Positions 28,195 through 36,503 of a stretch of DNA of 64,000 nt are shown one piece after another; position 1 is the first letter of the stretch; each line of letters opens with the position of its first letter. The notes beneath the pieces were generated by a model. That model saw nothing but the letters and a program-made list of their open reading frames with translations. It did not search any database and had not been told where the DNA came from. Origin of the DNA: Flectobacillus rivi (GTDB lineage: Bacteria; Bacteroidota; Bacteroidia; Cytophagales; Spirosomataceae); contig NZ_JASHIE010000004.1 of the NCBI RefSeq assembly GCF_030056655.1, forward strand, positions 186,001-250,000, in the 5' to 3' direction. Made by a program: the position numbers and the translations under genes.

Positions 28195-28248
28195 CTCCGT
28201 AGCGACGATAGAATTATACTAAATTTGTTTTCTATCGTCGCTACGGAG
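28195..28248. terminator. Strong hairpin downstream of hslV, related to the CTCCGTAG repeat family
   Basis: A 19-bp perfect stem (28195-28213 and 28230-28248, CTCCGTAGCGACGATAGAA and its complement) with a 16-base loop, followed by CTTTTTTT. It serves as terminator between hslV and the convergent DinB gene. The CTCCGTAG...GCGAC core resembles the arms of the nested palindrome at 11874-12040. Confidence 0.85.
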
Positions 28249-28275
28249 CTTTTTTTATGCGCATCATTCGCTACC

Positions 28276-28740
28276 TTACTTTCTTACTTCTTCTCTGGCA
28301 AAAACAATAAAATCGGTGACAGGTAGTTCCTGCATTTTGCCCTTCAAATGACTCACCAATTGCCCACGGTGATAGCCCGAATGAAGCATCAAATGTGTAA
28401 GTATTTCATATAAACTAGAAAAATGTGTTTCGTCCTTGCTATTAGTATAGGATACAGTCCTCCCAAAGGTCAATTCTTCACTCTGATCTATGAGTTCTTG
28501 CCATCTCTGAGTAATATTTCTCAACATAATTACACATTCCGAAAAATCCTTAGTTTCCCATAAAGGAATATACGCTCGAACTTCTCTAGCACGATTATAC
28601 CATGTCAAATGAGCTGCCAAAATATGTGATAATAGTTCTAGTGAGCGTGTATCTGGTCTATCAAGTGATTGTAAGGCTTGGATAACTTGTTCGTTTGCCC
28701 AAACTTCATAATTCATTAATTTAGCAAAATGATACTTCAT
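28276..28740 (-). CDS. DinB family protein
   Basis: A 154-residue protein from the ATG at 28740 (MKYHFAKLMNYEVWANEQVI); an upstream in-frame ATG at 28794 adds 18 residues unlike the family. It is a four-helix DinB/YfiT-type protein with the metal-binding histidines in SHILAAHLTWYNR and LTHLMLHSGYHRGQLVSHL. These proteins bind a divalent metal; many are thiol-dependent transferases or of unknown role. No neighbour suggests a specific job. Confidence 0.85.
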   Translation of the reverse strand: MKYHFAKLMNYEVWANEQVIQALQSLDRPDTRSLELLSHILAAHLTWYNRAREVRAYIPLWETKDFSECVIMLRNITQRWQELIDQSEELTFGRTVSYTNSKDETHFSSLYEILTHLMLHSGYHRGQLVSHLKGKMQELPVTDFIVFAREEVRK

Positions 28741-28971
28741 AGTAAGAGTGTTTTTTGGATGATATTTAAAGGTATCAAAGTGGACATTTATCATTAAAAT
28801 AATAAAAAATAGACCTAATCTTTGTATATTCGGCTAAATCTTTTCGAAAAAAGTTGATTTTTATCAAGATTCATAAAGTTTTCTTCAAAACTGGAACTAA
28901 AACAAATATAATCTTGTAAGTTTATAGACTAATTAGAGTACCCATAGTATAAACCTAAAACAAATATTATT

Positions 28972-29607
28972 ATGTCATTAAGATTAGGAGACATTGCCCC
29001 AGACTTTACGGCAGAAACAACGCAAGGTACAATCAATTTCCACGAGTGGATTGGCGATTCATGGGCTTTATTGTTCAGTCACCCAGCTGATTTTACTCCT
29101 GTTTGTACTACAGAGTTAGGTAAAACAGCGCTTTTGAAAGGTGAATTTGAGAAAAAAGGCGTAAAAGTTATTGCTGTTTCGGTAGATGATTTGGACTCTC
29201 ACCAACGTTGGATTCCAGATATTGAAGAGGTAAATGGTGTGTCAGTTAATTTTCCTATCATTGCTGACGAAAGCCGTAACGTTGCTACTTTGTACGATAT
29301 GATTCACCCAAATGCTTCTGAAAAAGCTACAGTTCGCTCGGTGTTTATTATCGGTCCAGATAAAAAAATCAAATTGACGCTTACTTACCCAGCTTCTACT
29401 GGTCGTAACTTCCAAGAATTGCTTCGTGTGATTGATTCTTTGCAGTTGACTGCCAACTATCAAGTAGCGACTCCAGCAGACTGGAAAGACGGTGAGGATG
29501 TAATTATTACGCCTGCGGTAAAAACAGAAGATGCTGCTGAGAAATTCCCTAAAGGATTCACAGTAGTTAAACCATATTTGCGTACAACACCACAGCCTAA
29601 CAAATAG
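28972..29607 (+). CDS. Peroxiredoxin, 1-Cys (Prx6) type
   Basis: A 211-residue thioredoxin-fold peroxidase. The peroxidatic cysteine is in HPADFTPVCTTELG (about residue 47), the Prx6 form. There is a long C-terminal extension (VATPADWKDGEDVIITPAVK) used for dimerisation, and no classic second-cysteine VCP motif. It reduces hydrogen peroxide and organic hydroperoxides in the cytoplasm. It is monocistronic; the terminator copy downstream is part of the dispersed repeat family. Confidence 0.93.
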   Translation: MSLRLGDIAPDFTAETTQGTINFHEWIGDSWALLFSHPADFTPVCTTELGKTALLKGEFEKKGVKVIAVSVDDLDSHQRWIPDIEEVNGVSVNFPIIADESRNVATLYDMIHPNASEKATVRSVFIIGPDKKIKLTLTYPASTGRNFQELLRVIDSLQLTANYQVATPADWKDGEDVIITPAVKTEDAAEKFPKGFTVVKPYLRTTPQPNK

Positions 29608-29649
29608 GTTGTCTTATGTTATGTTTTACTTCGAATTCTAATCGAGTGA

Positions 29650-29767
29650 ATTGAGATTGAGGGAATGAGTGATTATTTTAAGCTGTAGAGACGCAATGCT
29701 TTGTGTCCAGTAACGAGTCATCTGGCATAACAAAAAGCGTTCGAAAAACAATTTTCGAACGCTTTTT
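29650..29767. repeat. Short palindromic repeat plus terminator hairpin, copy 3
   Basis: A GAGTGATTATTTTA-like lead-in is followed by the palindromic core GTAGAGACGCAATGCTTTGT (29685-29704, continuing to 29708). After a 23-base gap comes a perfect 16-bp hairpin (AAAAAGCGTTCGAAAA 29732-29747, complement 29752-29767) with a T-run. It lies downstream of the peroxiredoxin and is its likely terminator. Confidence 0.8.
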
Positions 29768-29887
29768 TGATAAATAGTTAGAGAATAACCCCTATTCCAA
29801 AATCAGAGAAGACTCATGTTTGTATTTTCTGTCAAAATCTTCTACCAAAAGCGCAAGTAGTTCAGAAATAGTTTACTACGAATTTTA

Positions 29888-29895
29888 TATTTTTG
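29888..29895 (+). promoter_or_regulatory. -7 element placed almost on the start codon of the GH25 gene
   Basis: TATTTTTG (29888-29895) matches TAnnTTTG. Its distance to the ATG at 29900 is only four bases, so a transcript starting at the usual distance would begin at or within the start codon. Confidence 0.45.
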
Positions 29896-29899
29896 CAAT

Positions 29900-30703
29900 A
29901 TGATTCAACTATTACTGAAAAGATATTTCGCTTTACCACGCAATACAAAAATTGCCATACTTCTCACGATTTTCCTATCTATTGTTTCCTTAATCATTTG
30001 GGGAATCTATGCCATTGTGATGCTTTTCAGACCTAATCCTAATGGTTGGGAAAATGTCTCGAAAGTAGGAATTTCAATGCCTTTACGATACGAAGTACAT
30101 GGTATTGATGTATCTCACCACAATGGTGAAATTAACTGGAAGAAAGTCGAAAAGATGCGTTTTGAAGATAATAGAAAAATAGAGTTTGCCTTTTTGAAAG
30201 CTACCGAAGGTATTACACACGCCGACCGTCAGTTTGATCGTAACTGGGAGCATGCACGCAAATTTGGTATGCGACGTGGTGCCTATCACTTTTACATTGC
30301 TTGGCGCGAACCAGTAGGGCAAGCAAAAAACTTTATCAATTCAGTAAAACTCGAGAAAGGAGACTTTGCTCCTGTTTTGGATATCGAACAAAACTCCTTG
30401 AAATCTGACGAGCAAATTATTAGAGAAATTGGCGTGTGGCTCAATATGGTCGAAAACCATTATGGCACTAAGCCAATTATTTATACCAATCCTAATTTTT
30501 ATAAGAAGTTTATCAAAGGTAATTATGACGATTACCCACTATGGATTGCGGATTATTCTAACGAGACACTCAAGGGATATGGATCTAATCTTTGGTTTTG
30601 GCAACATAACAAAAATGGCTGGGTTGAGGGTATCAAAGGAACTGTAGATTTTAATGTTTTTTTAGGAAGCAAAGCTGATTTAGGTAATCTATACATCAAA
30701 TAA
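29900..30703 (+). CDS. Glycoside hydrolase family 25 lysozyme-like protein
   Basis: A 267-residue protein with an N-terminal membrane anchor (KIAILLTIFLSIVSLIIWGI, residues 15-34) and a GH25 domain: GIDVSHHNGEINW, AFLKATEGITHADRQFDRNW, GAYHFYIAWREP and the catalytic APVLDIEQ (Asp and Glu). GH25 enzymes cleave the MurNAc-GlcNAc bond of peptidoglycan. The anchor places it on the periplasmic side, so it is likely a cell-wall remodelling enzyme rather than a secreted lysozyme. Monocistronic. Confidence 0.93.
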   Translation: MIQLLLKRYFALPRNTKIAILLTIFLSIVSLIIWGIYAIVMLFRPNPNGWENVSKVGISMPLRYEVHGIDVSHHNGEINWKKVEKMRFEDNRKIEFAFLKATEGITHADRQFDRNWEHARKFGMRRGAYHFYIAWREPVGQAKNFINSVKLEKGDFAPVLDIEQNSLKSDEQIIREIGVWLNMVENHYGTKPIIYTNPNFYKKFIKGNYDDYPLWIADYSNETLKGYGSNLWFWQHNKNGWVEGIKGTVDFNVFLGSKADLGNLYIK

Positions 30704-30727
30704 CTTTGGGAATTACCCATAAAAAAG

Positions 30728-30751
30728 CCCCACTAACTTTCGTCGGTGGGG
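30728..30751. terminator. Terminator between GH25 and hisS
   Basis: A CCCCAC/GTGGGG stem between the convergent genes, with flanking A- and T-rich runs on both sides that suit termination in either direction. Confidence 0.65.
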
Positions 30752-30777
30752 TTATTTATTTATATTGATGTAATCAG

Positions 30778-32142
30778 TTATTCGTTAATTTTTGCAAAAA
30801 TATCGTCAATTGAAAGTTTGAACTGCTCCCCAGAAGTCATGTCTTTCAGAGTCAACAAACCTGATTGTAACTCATCGGAACCAACAATTACCACAAAAGG
30901 AATCTTTTTACGGTCTGCGTAATCCAATTGTTTTTTGATTTTGGCATTGTCTGGAAAAACCTCTGCATTAATACCTCTTTCACGAGCAGCACGAAGCAAT
31001 GGCAAGGTATAGTTTTGCTCCTCTTTTCCAAAGTGACAGAATAATAATTTGGTCGTTACCGCTTGGTTATTAGGGAATAAATTCAATTCTTCCAAAACAT
31101 CATAAATACGATCAACTCCAAATGAAATACCCACTCCCGACAAACCTGGTACTCCAAAAGTTCCTGTTAGGTTGTCATAACGACCACCTCCTGTGATAGA
31201 GCCAATTTGAACATCCAGTGCTTTTACCTCGAAAATAGCGCCAGTGTAGTACGACAAACCACGTGCAAGCGTAATGTCCAATTCAATATTTTCGTCGGTC
31301 ACGCCAAAGGCTGTCATGTAATTCCACATTTCACGAAGCTCTTCAATACCTTTTTTACCAACTTCCGAAGTTTGAAGTAATTCCTCCAACTTCGTAAACT
31401 TTTCTTGGTTAGAACCTGTGATAGAGAAAACAGGCGTCAAATTAGCCAAAGCCTCCTCTGAGAAACCTCTTTCCGCCAACTCTTCCATTACTTTTTCCTG
31501 ACCAATTTTATCTAATTTATCAATCGCTACAGCTAAAGCAGCTTCTTGTCCAGCAGCACCAATAGCTTCGGACAAACCAGAAAGGATTTTACGATTATTG
31601 ATTTTGAGGTTAAAGTTGATATTCAAACTTTGCATTACTTCCTGAATCATCATCACGATTTCGGCTTCACAAATCAAAGAATCCGTGCCTACTACGTCGG
31701 CGTCGCATTGATAAAATTCACGATAACGCCCTTTTTGAGGACGATCCGCACGCCAAACTGGTTGGATTTGGTATCTTTTGAAAGGAAGAGGCAATTCGTT
31801 ACGATTCATCACTACATACCTTGCAAATGGTACAGTCAAGTCGTAGCGCAAGCCTTTTTCTGAAATTTTGGTCGTTAGTTTTTTATACCCTTCATCCAAA
31901 TCTGTCTGTGAGATTTTCTCAGAAAAGTTTCCAGAATTCAAGATTTTAAACAAAAGTTGGTCACCTTCATCTCCATACTTTCCCATCAAAACCGAGAGAT
32001 TTTCCATCGATGGAGTTTCCAATGGTTGGAAGCCAAATCTTTGAAAAACGGCCTTGATTGTGTCAAAAATATAATTTCTTTTGACCATTTTCTCTGGGCC
32101 AAAATCTCTAGTTCCTCTTGCTAATGATGGTTTGCTACTCAT
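30778..32142 (-). CDS. hisS: Histidyl-tRNA synthetase
   Basis: A 454-residue class II aminoacyl-tRNA synthetase. Motif 1 lies around QPLETPSMENLSVLMGKYGD, motif 2 is QIQPVWRADRPQKGRYREFYQ-like (FKRYQIQPVWRADRPQKGR), histidine-specific ARGLSYYTGAIFEV is present, and motif 3 is GVGISFGVDRIYDVL. A C-terminal anticodon-binding domain follows (about residues 360-454). It charges tRNA-His in the cytoplasm. Complete and single-copy in the window, with no operon partner. Confidence 0.97.
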   Translation of the reverse strand: MSSKPSLARGTRDFGPEKMVKRNYIFDTIKAVFQRFGFQPLETPSMENLSVLMGKYGDEGDQLLFKILNSGNFSEKISQTDLDEGYKKLTTKISEKGLRYDLTVPFARYVVMNRNELPLPFKRYQIQPVWRADRPQKGRYREFYQCDADVVGTDSLICEAEIVMMIQEVMQSLNINFNLKINNRKILSGLSEAIGAAGQEAALAVAIDKLDKIGQEKVMEELAERGFSEEALANLTPVFSITGSNQEKFTKLEELLQTSEVGKKGIEELREMWNYMTAFGVTDENIELDITLARGLSYYTGAIFEVKALDVQIGSITGGGRYDNLTGTFGVPGLSGVGISFGVDRIYDVLEELNLFPNNQAVTTKLLFCHFGKEEQNYTLPLLRAARERGINAEVFPDNAKIKKQLDYADRKKIPFVVIVGSDELQSGLLTLKDMTSGEQFKLSIDDIFAKINE

Positions 32143-32301
32143 GATTCTGAATTAGTAATTTGATTAACTCTTAAAAAGTAGGTGCTTTTGAGGGCAAAAC
32201 GAATATAAAATCGCTGAATCGCAACATATTTAAGCATTTTTGAGATTCAAACTTGATTTATGGATTTCCTACTCTTTATTTAAAATGTCTGCAAAAATAA
32301 C

Positions 32302-32335
32302 AAACCCTTTAGGTTTTTGGAAGCCTAAAGGGTTT
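32302..32335 (+). terminator. Terminator-like hairpin inside a divergent promoter region
   Basis: A 12-bp stem (AAACCCTTTAGG and CCTAAAGGGTTT) followed by TAAT. It is upstream of both hisS (leftward) and the small basic gene (rightward), so no annotated gene ends here. Confidence 0.7.
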
Positions 32336-32393
32336 TAATATCCGAAAATCTCTATATTTCAGGGTATTTCTCAAAGGAATATCCAATATTGTG

Positions 32394-32424
32394 TTGGATA
32401 AGAATGTTTAATTCTGTAATTTTG
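32394..32424 (+). promoter_or_regulatory. Promoter of the 51-residue basic protein gene
   Basis: TTG (32394-32396), a 20-base spacer and TAATTTTG (32417-32424) form a consensus promoter, leaving a leader of about 20 bases before the ATG at 32451. Confidence 0.75.
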
Positions 32425-32450
32425 CACCTCAAACAAAAAATCTGTTTACA

Positions 32451-32606
32451 ATGGCCGTTACAAGACTAAAAAGAAAAGACAGAAGAAATAAGGCTATAGC
32501 TACAAACAAAGTCGAAGCAATTAAGCGTTTGCGTTTGAAGCCAGAAATCAAGTTGATTGATATCGAAGCTATCAAAGCTGAATTTGCTGCGAAGGCTGCG
32601 AAGTAA
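32451..32606 (+). CDS. Small, strongly basic conserved-type protein, possibly ribosome-associated
   Basis: A 51-residue protein (MAVTRLKRKDRRNKAIATNK, ending EFAAKAAK) with a basic N-terminal half and an alpha-helical, Lys/Ala-rich tail. I recognise the sequence type as a short conserved Bacteroidota protein without a firm assignment. Size, charge and a strong housekeeping promoter would suit a ribosomal or ribosome-bound protein such as the Bacteroidota-specific bL38, but that is a guess. It stands alone between hisS and a membrane protein gene. Confidence 0.75.
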   Translation: MAVTRLKRKDRRNKAIATNKVEAIKRLRLKPEIKLIDIEAIKAEFAAKAAK

Positions 32607-32630
32607 TTTTCGAAATTTCTTCTAAGAGAT

Positions 32631-33107
32631 TTAAACCTCGTCGGTAGTGGCGGGGTTTTCTTGTTTTTCTACCTTTGGTTTTTCGTTTACTTTTCTCTGA
32701 TTGGGTTTCCCTTTTCTATCATCCTTTTTATCCTCTTTCTTTTCCACCTTTTTATCTTCCTTATTTCTAAGTACCTCACCCAAGTGGTTCAATTTCTTAA
32801 TTTGCTTTGCTAGCTCCTTTTCTTGCTTATTCATTTTCTTGTTAATATCCATCAACAATCTAAAACGAACAGCCTGCCCAAGGCATACCAATCCCAAACT
32901 TGTCAAGATTAATCCATACAAGCCTAGCAAGAACCATATATAAAAGGCTTCATTCATGCCTTTTTTGAATGCAGCGGTAGCTACTACAGAAAGTCCAAAT
33001 CCAAATAATAAAATACCAGCAGCGGCGCACAAAATCCATTTGGTACGCAATGGCATACGCTTTACTAATCTTTCTCCTGGTGCTTTTTTTGCAATTTTTG
33101 GTCTCAT
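32631..33107 (-). CDS. Two-helix membrane protein with a long charged tail
   Basis: A 158-residue protein not assigned to a family. A basic N-terminus is followed by two membrane helices (about residues 25-47 and 57-80). The remaining half is a highly charged, lysine/glutamate-rich tail (KVEKKEDKKDDRKGKPNQRK), probably disordered or a coiled coil (EKELAKQIKKLNHLGEVL). Its stop lies 25 bases from the stop of the convergent small basic gene. The function is unknown. Confidence 0.65.
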   Translation of the reverse strand: MRPKIAKKAPGERLVKRMPLRTKWILCAAAGILLFGFGLSVVATAAFKKGMNEAFYIWFLLGLYGLILTSLGLVCLGQAVRFRLLMDINKKMNKQEKELAKQIKKLNHLGEVLRNKEDKKVEKKEDKKDDRKGKPNQRKVNEKPKVEKQENPATTDEV

Positions 33108-33228
33108 GTCGTATTGTAAATGTATTAGGGTTAAAAAGATGTGTTAGTTTAGCTTGGGCTTTTGGCGGTAGACCAGCAGCCAAAATAACGATGATTGTTA
33201 TCGCTTATCAGCAAAATACTGATAAAAC

Positions 33229-33759
33229 TTATCTGGAAAGCCAATAGTCGGCCAACAGTTTTTCTACCTCTCTAAATTCGTCGTACAAACTTTGTGGCAA
33301 AATGGCTTTTGAATACGAATAACCATGTTTTTGCCAGAGGAAAAAAGTATAATAGTCAGACTCATAAATAGCTTTCATGATAGACTTTTGTTTGGTATTG
33401 AGTTTGGTTGGCAATTTTTTCTCAACACTCATCAAAAAGTATGCTTTGGTTTTGAAAAGTAGCATTTTTTTCCCGTTTACATATTTTTCAACAGGCTGAG
33501 CCTCCATTTCTACACTTTTTAGCGCCTCTTTTGGCAAATATACATCATCGACACGTTCGATATAAAAATTTGATCCATTCGTCTTAAATCTCCAACCTTG
33601 TGGCAGCTCGTTTCGGAGTGCCAATACACGTTTGTCTTTACATAAGGTATTTACATCAAGATAGCGAAAAGCTGTATTTTGTCCAAAAAAAGTATGAGAG
33701 ATAAGTATAAACCCTGATAGGATATAGAATTTAATCCAATTAATTTGGGCATTTTTCAT
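33229..33759 (-). CDS. Secreted or anchored hypothetical protein
   Basis: A 176-residue protein with a hydrophobic N-terminus (WIKFYILSGFILISHTFFGQ) that reads as a signal peptide ending in FGQ, common in Bacteroidota. The remainder is a mixed alpha/beta protein without motifs I recognise (YLDVNTLCKDKRVLALRNEL, SYSKAILPQSLYDEFREVEK). It lies upstream of the two-helix protein gene on the same strand with a 121-base gap. A role cannot be assigned. Confidence 0.65.
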   Translation of the reverse strand: MKNAQINWIKFYILSGFILISHTFFGQNTAFRYLDVNTLCKDKRVLALRNELPQGWRFKTNGSNFYIERVDDVYLPKEALKSVEMEAQPVEKYVNGKKMLLFKTKAYFLMSVEKKLPTKLNTKQKSIMKAIYESDYYTFFLWQKHGYSYSKAILPQSLYDEFREVEKLLADYWLSR

Positions 33760-33936
33760 ATTTATTCAAGTTTGCTGTTAAATTTACAGACAGTTTATTT
33801 CGGTAAACTTAAAACTATTTTTATAATCAATAACTATTCCCGAATTACAGTACGACAAAACGTCTTATTTGGATACACTCAAAGCAGTCGAATTGTTTTA
33901 CTGTAGATTAAAATTTAAACTTAAACAATTTTTCCA

Positions 33937-34698
33937 ATGAAAATCAAGAAGAAGGTAATTTTAAGTGCCGCAGTTTGTCTTTTGGGCTTAAAAGTTCAAG
34001 CACAGGATTTCCGATTTGTAGAAAAAAATCCTGAAAAGCCAGACGCTACTGAATATTGGGACCCAGAAGTTCGCGTTGTAACCCCAGGAGCTATTCCTTC
34101 AGATGCTATCGTGCTATTTGATGGCAAAAATCTTGATCAGTGGGAGTCTATCAAAGACGGTAGTGCTGCTAAATGGGAGGTGAAAGATGGCGTATTTACA
34201 GTAGTTAAAGGTACTGGAAATATCTCTACTAAAAAGCATTTTGGTGATTGCCAATTACATATCGAATGGCGTTCTCCTGAAGAGCCAGAGAATGTAAAAA
34301 GTCAAGGACGTGGCAATAGCGGTGTTTTCTTCCACGGAATTTACGAAGTACAAGTATTAAATTCATACAAAAACAGAACGTATCGTAATGGTCAAGCGGG
34401 TTCGGTTTACAAGCAAACACCTCCAATGGTAAATGCAACCGCGAAACAAGGTGATTGGAATACTTACGATATTATCTATACAGCCCCACGTTTTACAGTT
34501 AATGGCGGTATCGAAACGCCTGGTTATGTTACAGTAATCCACAACGGTATTATCGTACAAAATCATACTAAAATTCAGGGTGTAACCAACTATATCGGTC
34601 AGCCTACCAATCCTGTACATGGACCAAAAGGACCAATCTCATTGCAAGACCACGGAAATGCAGTAAGCTTCAGAAATGTTTGGATTAGAGAATTGTAA
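33937..34698 (+). CDS. Secreted DUF1080 (3-keto-disaccharide hydrolase-like) protein
   Basis: A 253-residue protein with a signal peptide (SAAVCLLGLKVQAQ) and one DUF1080 domain (PF06439), a concanavalin-like beta-sandwich. Family marks include SDAIVLFDGKNLDQWE at the start, LHIEWRSPEE, GNSGVFFHGIYEVQVLNSY and the closing SLQDHGNAVSFRNVWIREL. Members act on oxidised (3-keto) sugars or bind glycans. It is the usual size for a single-domain member and is terminated by a strong hairpin. Substrate unknown. Confidence 0.9.
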   Translation: MKIKKKVILSAAVCLLGLKVQAQDFRFVEKNPEKPDATEYWDPEVRVVTPGAIPSDAIVLFDGKNLDQWESIKDGSAAKWEVKDGVFTVVKGTGNISTKKHFGDCQLHIEWRSPEEPENVKSQGRGNSGVFFHGIYEVQVLNSYKNRTYRNGQAGSVYKQTPPMVNATAKQGDWNTYDIIYTAPRFTVNGGIETPGYVTVIHNGIIVQNHTKIQGVTNYIGQPTNPVHGPKGPISLQDHGNAVSFRNVWIREL

Positions 34699-34715
34699 GA
34701 TTTTATAGATTCAAC

Positions 34716-34751
34716 AAAAAAGCGAGTGTTTTTCGAAACGCTCGCTTTTTT
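34716..34751. terminator. Terminator after the DUF1080 gene
   Basis: A 16-bp stem with one G-T wobble (AAAAAAGCGAGTGTTT / AAACGCTCGCTTTTTT) and T-runs in both directions, lying between convergent genes. Confidence 0.88.
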
Positions 34752-34758
34752 GTTTTTA

Positions 34759-35523
34759 TTACTTACTCAAATTATATCCCAAGGACAGACCAACTTTTGT
34801 GATGCTAGCTTTTATAAAATTACTCCATGATGTTCTTCCTGAATCGTTTTGAGAAAAGTTTATACTGGTGAATAATCTGCCAAATCTGGTTCCTAAACCC
34901 ACTTTGTATCCAATTATATCATCATAGTGAACAAATGTGTTCATAGGAGTACTGTCACTTATTACTTTTTCATAAGTTGGACCAGCTTGTATAAATAAAG
35001 CGACCGTTTCTGCCTCATTTTGGTAAAATACATATTGAGGTAAAAGTGCAAAACTTAGGGCTGTTACGTTTCTTGCAGGTAAAAATCCAGCATTCATTTG
35101 TGCAAGTTCTTGGTAGCTCGCAAAAGCTGCATCAACCTCTATCCCTAGCTTTCGATTAAATCCTTTCGGTTCCCATATCAAACCAGCACCCAAAGACATG
35201 TTCGACAACGCTGATTTGTGAAACAACCTCTCATTATCCGCAATTCTGTAAGTATTGTATCCATACGTATTATACTCTGCTTTTACAACCATTTGTATTC
35301 GCTTTCTTTCAGCAGAAATGTTATAGTTTGAATGATTACCTATCAGTCTATCTGTTTCAGAATAATCAGCGTTATCAAGAATGTATGCTGTATGACTTTT
35401 GAGTTCAGTTGCCGAAGTTTGGATTGGTTGAGCATCGTTATCGATGGTATCTTGGGCAATCAAAGGTGAGGTACAGAAAATGAACAAACAGGAGACGAAC
35501 ATAAAATTTTTCTTCACGAGCAA
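34759..35523 (-). CDS. Probable outer-membrane beta-barrel protein
   Basis: A 254-residue protein with a signal peptide (FVSCLFIFCTSPLIAQ). The mature part has many short amphipathic strands with aromatic ends (SNMSLGAGLIWEPKG, SFALLPQYVFYQNEAETVAL, KVGLGTRFGRLFTSINFSQN) and a C-terminal strand VGLSLGYNLSK, which suggests an eight- to ten-stranded barrel. I see no known family signature. Its role, perhaps adhesion or a small pore, is open. Confidence 0.65.
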   Translation of the reverse strand: MLVKKNFMFVSCLFIFCTSPLIAQDTIDNDAQPIQTSATELKSHTAYILDNADYSETDRLIGNHSNYNISAERKRIQMVVKAEYNTYGYNTYRIADNERLFHKSALSNMSLGAGLIWEPKGFNRKLGIEVDAAFASYQELAQMNAGFLPARNVTALSFALLPQYVFYQNEAETVALFIQAGPTYEKVISDSTPMNTFVHYDDIIGYKVGLGTRFGRLFTSINFSQNDSGRTSWSNFIKASITKVGLSLGYNLSK

Positions 35524-35724
35524 TTAAAATTTAGGTTGAAACTAAAAAACAATAGCTAGATTCATAAAATACAAATCTAGCTATTCTATGCAACGACAGG
35601 ATAAGTGCTTTATTTTAGTGTTTATATGTTAAAAAATGTTATAATAGCTATGAGCTATGAAGATATACAAATAGCTGACCATATTAACCAATAACAATTT
35701 ATCAGGTTCTGAAGAAGATTCTCG

Positions 35725-36258
35725 CTACAAAACCTCCATCCTTTTCACATTACTATCAATCAGTGCAATGATGAGCTTTTTGCCCTTTTCTGGAACATAA
35801 AACAGATAGGTGGAATTTTGCCCTATAATGGTCACTTTCTGGATTTGTCCATCATCAAAAGTAATTTGGTAATTAGGCTTAGTTTTACCTTCGGCAATAA
35901 GACTCTTTTGCTTGGTGCCTCTTCCTAGTTCGATACCAATAAAAAAACCAAAAAAGATAAGTCCAGTACAGAGGATAAGTAAATTCATCGCTTGCTCTTT
36001 GTCATGTTTTGCGTTAAACTTTTCGCTCAATTTATTCACTAGCACCAGTAGTAAAACCATTCCTAAAATGGTAACAGGAATCAGCCAATGGCTCATGAGT
36101 AAGGTTAATGGAGCGGTTAGAATATCTGACAAAGAGGCAAAATAAAGGATATTGATACCCAACATTTTGTAAAAAATAGACTCGCTAACGACGCCTAATA
36201 TCAGCAAATAAAGATACCCAATAGATAGGTACTCCTGAAATCCTAAATTTTTCAGCAT
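35725..36258 (-). CDS. Integral membrane protein of unknown function
   Basis: A 177-residue protein with three or four membrane helices (GYLYLLILGVVSESIFYKML, LIPVTILGMVLLLVLVN, LLILCTGLIFFGFFIGIELG) and a small C-terminal beta domain (PNYQITFDDGQIQKVTIIGQ). I do not recognise the family. It begins two bases after the preceding 80-residue gene on the same strand, so the two are almost certainly co-translated. Confidence 0.7.
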   Translation of the reverse strand: MLKNLGFQEYLSIGYLYLLILGVVSESIFYKMLGINILYFASLSDILTAPLTLLMSHWLIPVTILGMVLLLVLVNKLSEKFNAKHDKEQAMNLLILCTGLIFFGFFIGIELGRGTKQKSLIAEGKTKPNYQITFDDGQIQKVTIIGQNSTYLFYVPEKGKKLIIALIDSNVKRMEVL

Positions 36259-36260
36259 TA

Positions 36261-36503
36261 TTAAATACGGTTTTTAATTTCTTCTTGAACTTTTTTGAGG
36301 CTTTTTTGGGTAAGAATCAAGCTTGGTATCAAGCCCCCTAAAATAACAAGGTAGGTAAATTGCTTTTGAGTAACCATCAAATAAATCGCTACAACTGCTA
36401 ATAGGATTTGTAAGCCCAACGATACTCCAAATGCAACTTTGTACGTTTTTTCTTTGGCTTTTAGCTCTTCGAGGGTCAATTTTGAATAGGTTTCATCTTT
36501 CAT
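36261..36503 (-). CDS. Small two-helix membrane protein, paralogue A
   Basis: An 80-residue protein: a short charged start (MKDETYSKLTLEELKAKEK), two membrane helices (about residues 24-44 and 48-65) and a basic end. It resembles the 85-residue gene at 39356-39613 in length, layout and the MKD...LTL/WTL...L..K start. It lies two bases upstream of a larger membrane protein gene in a tight operon. Function unknown. Confidence 0.65.
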   Translation of the reverse strand: MKDETYSKLTLEELKAKEKTYKVAFGVSLGLQILLAVVAIYLMVTQKQFTYLVILGGLIPSLILTQKSLKKVQEEIKNRI

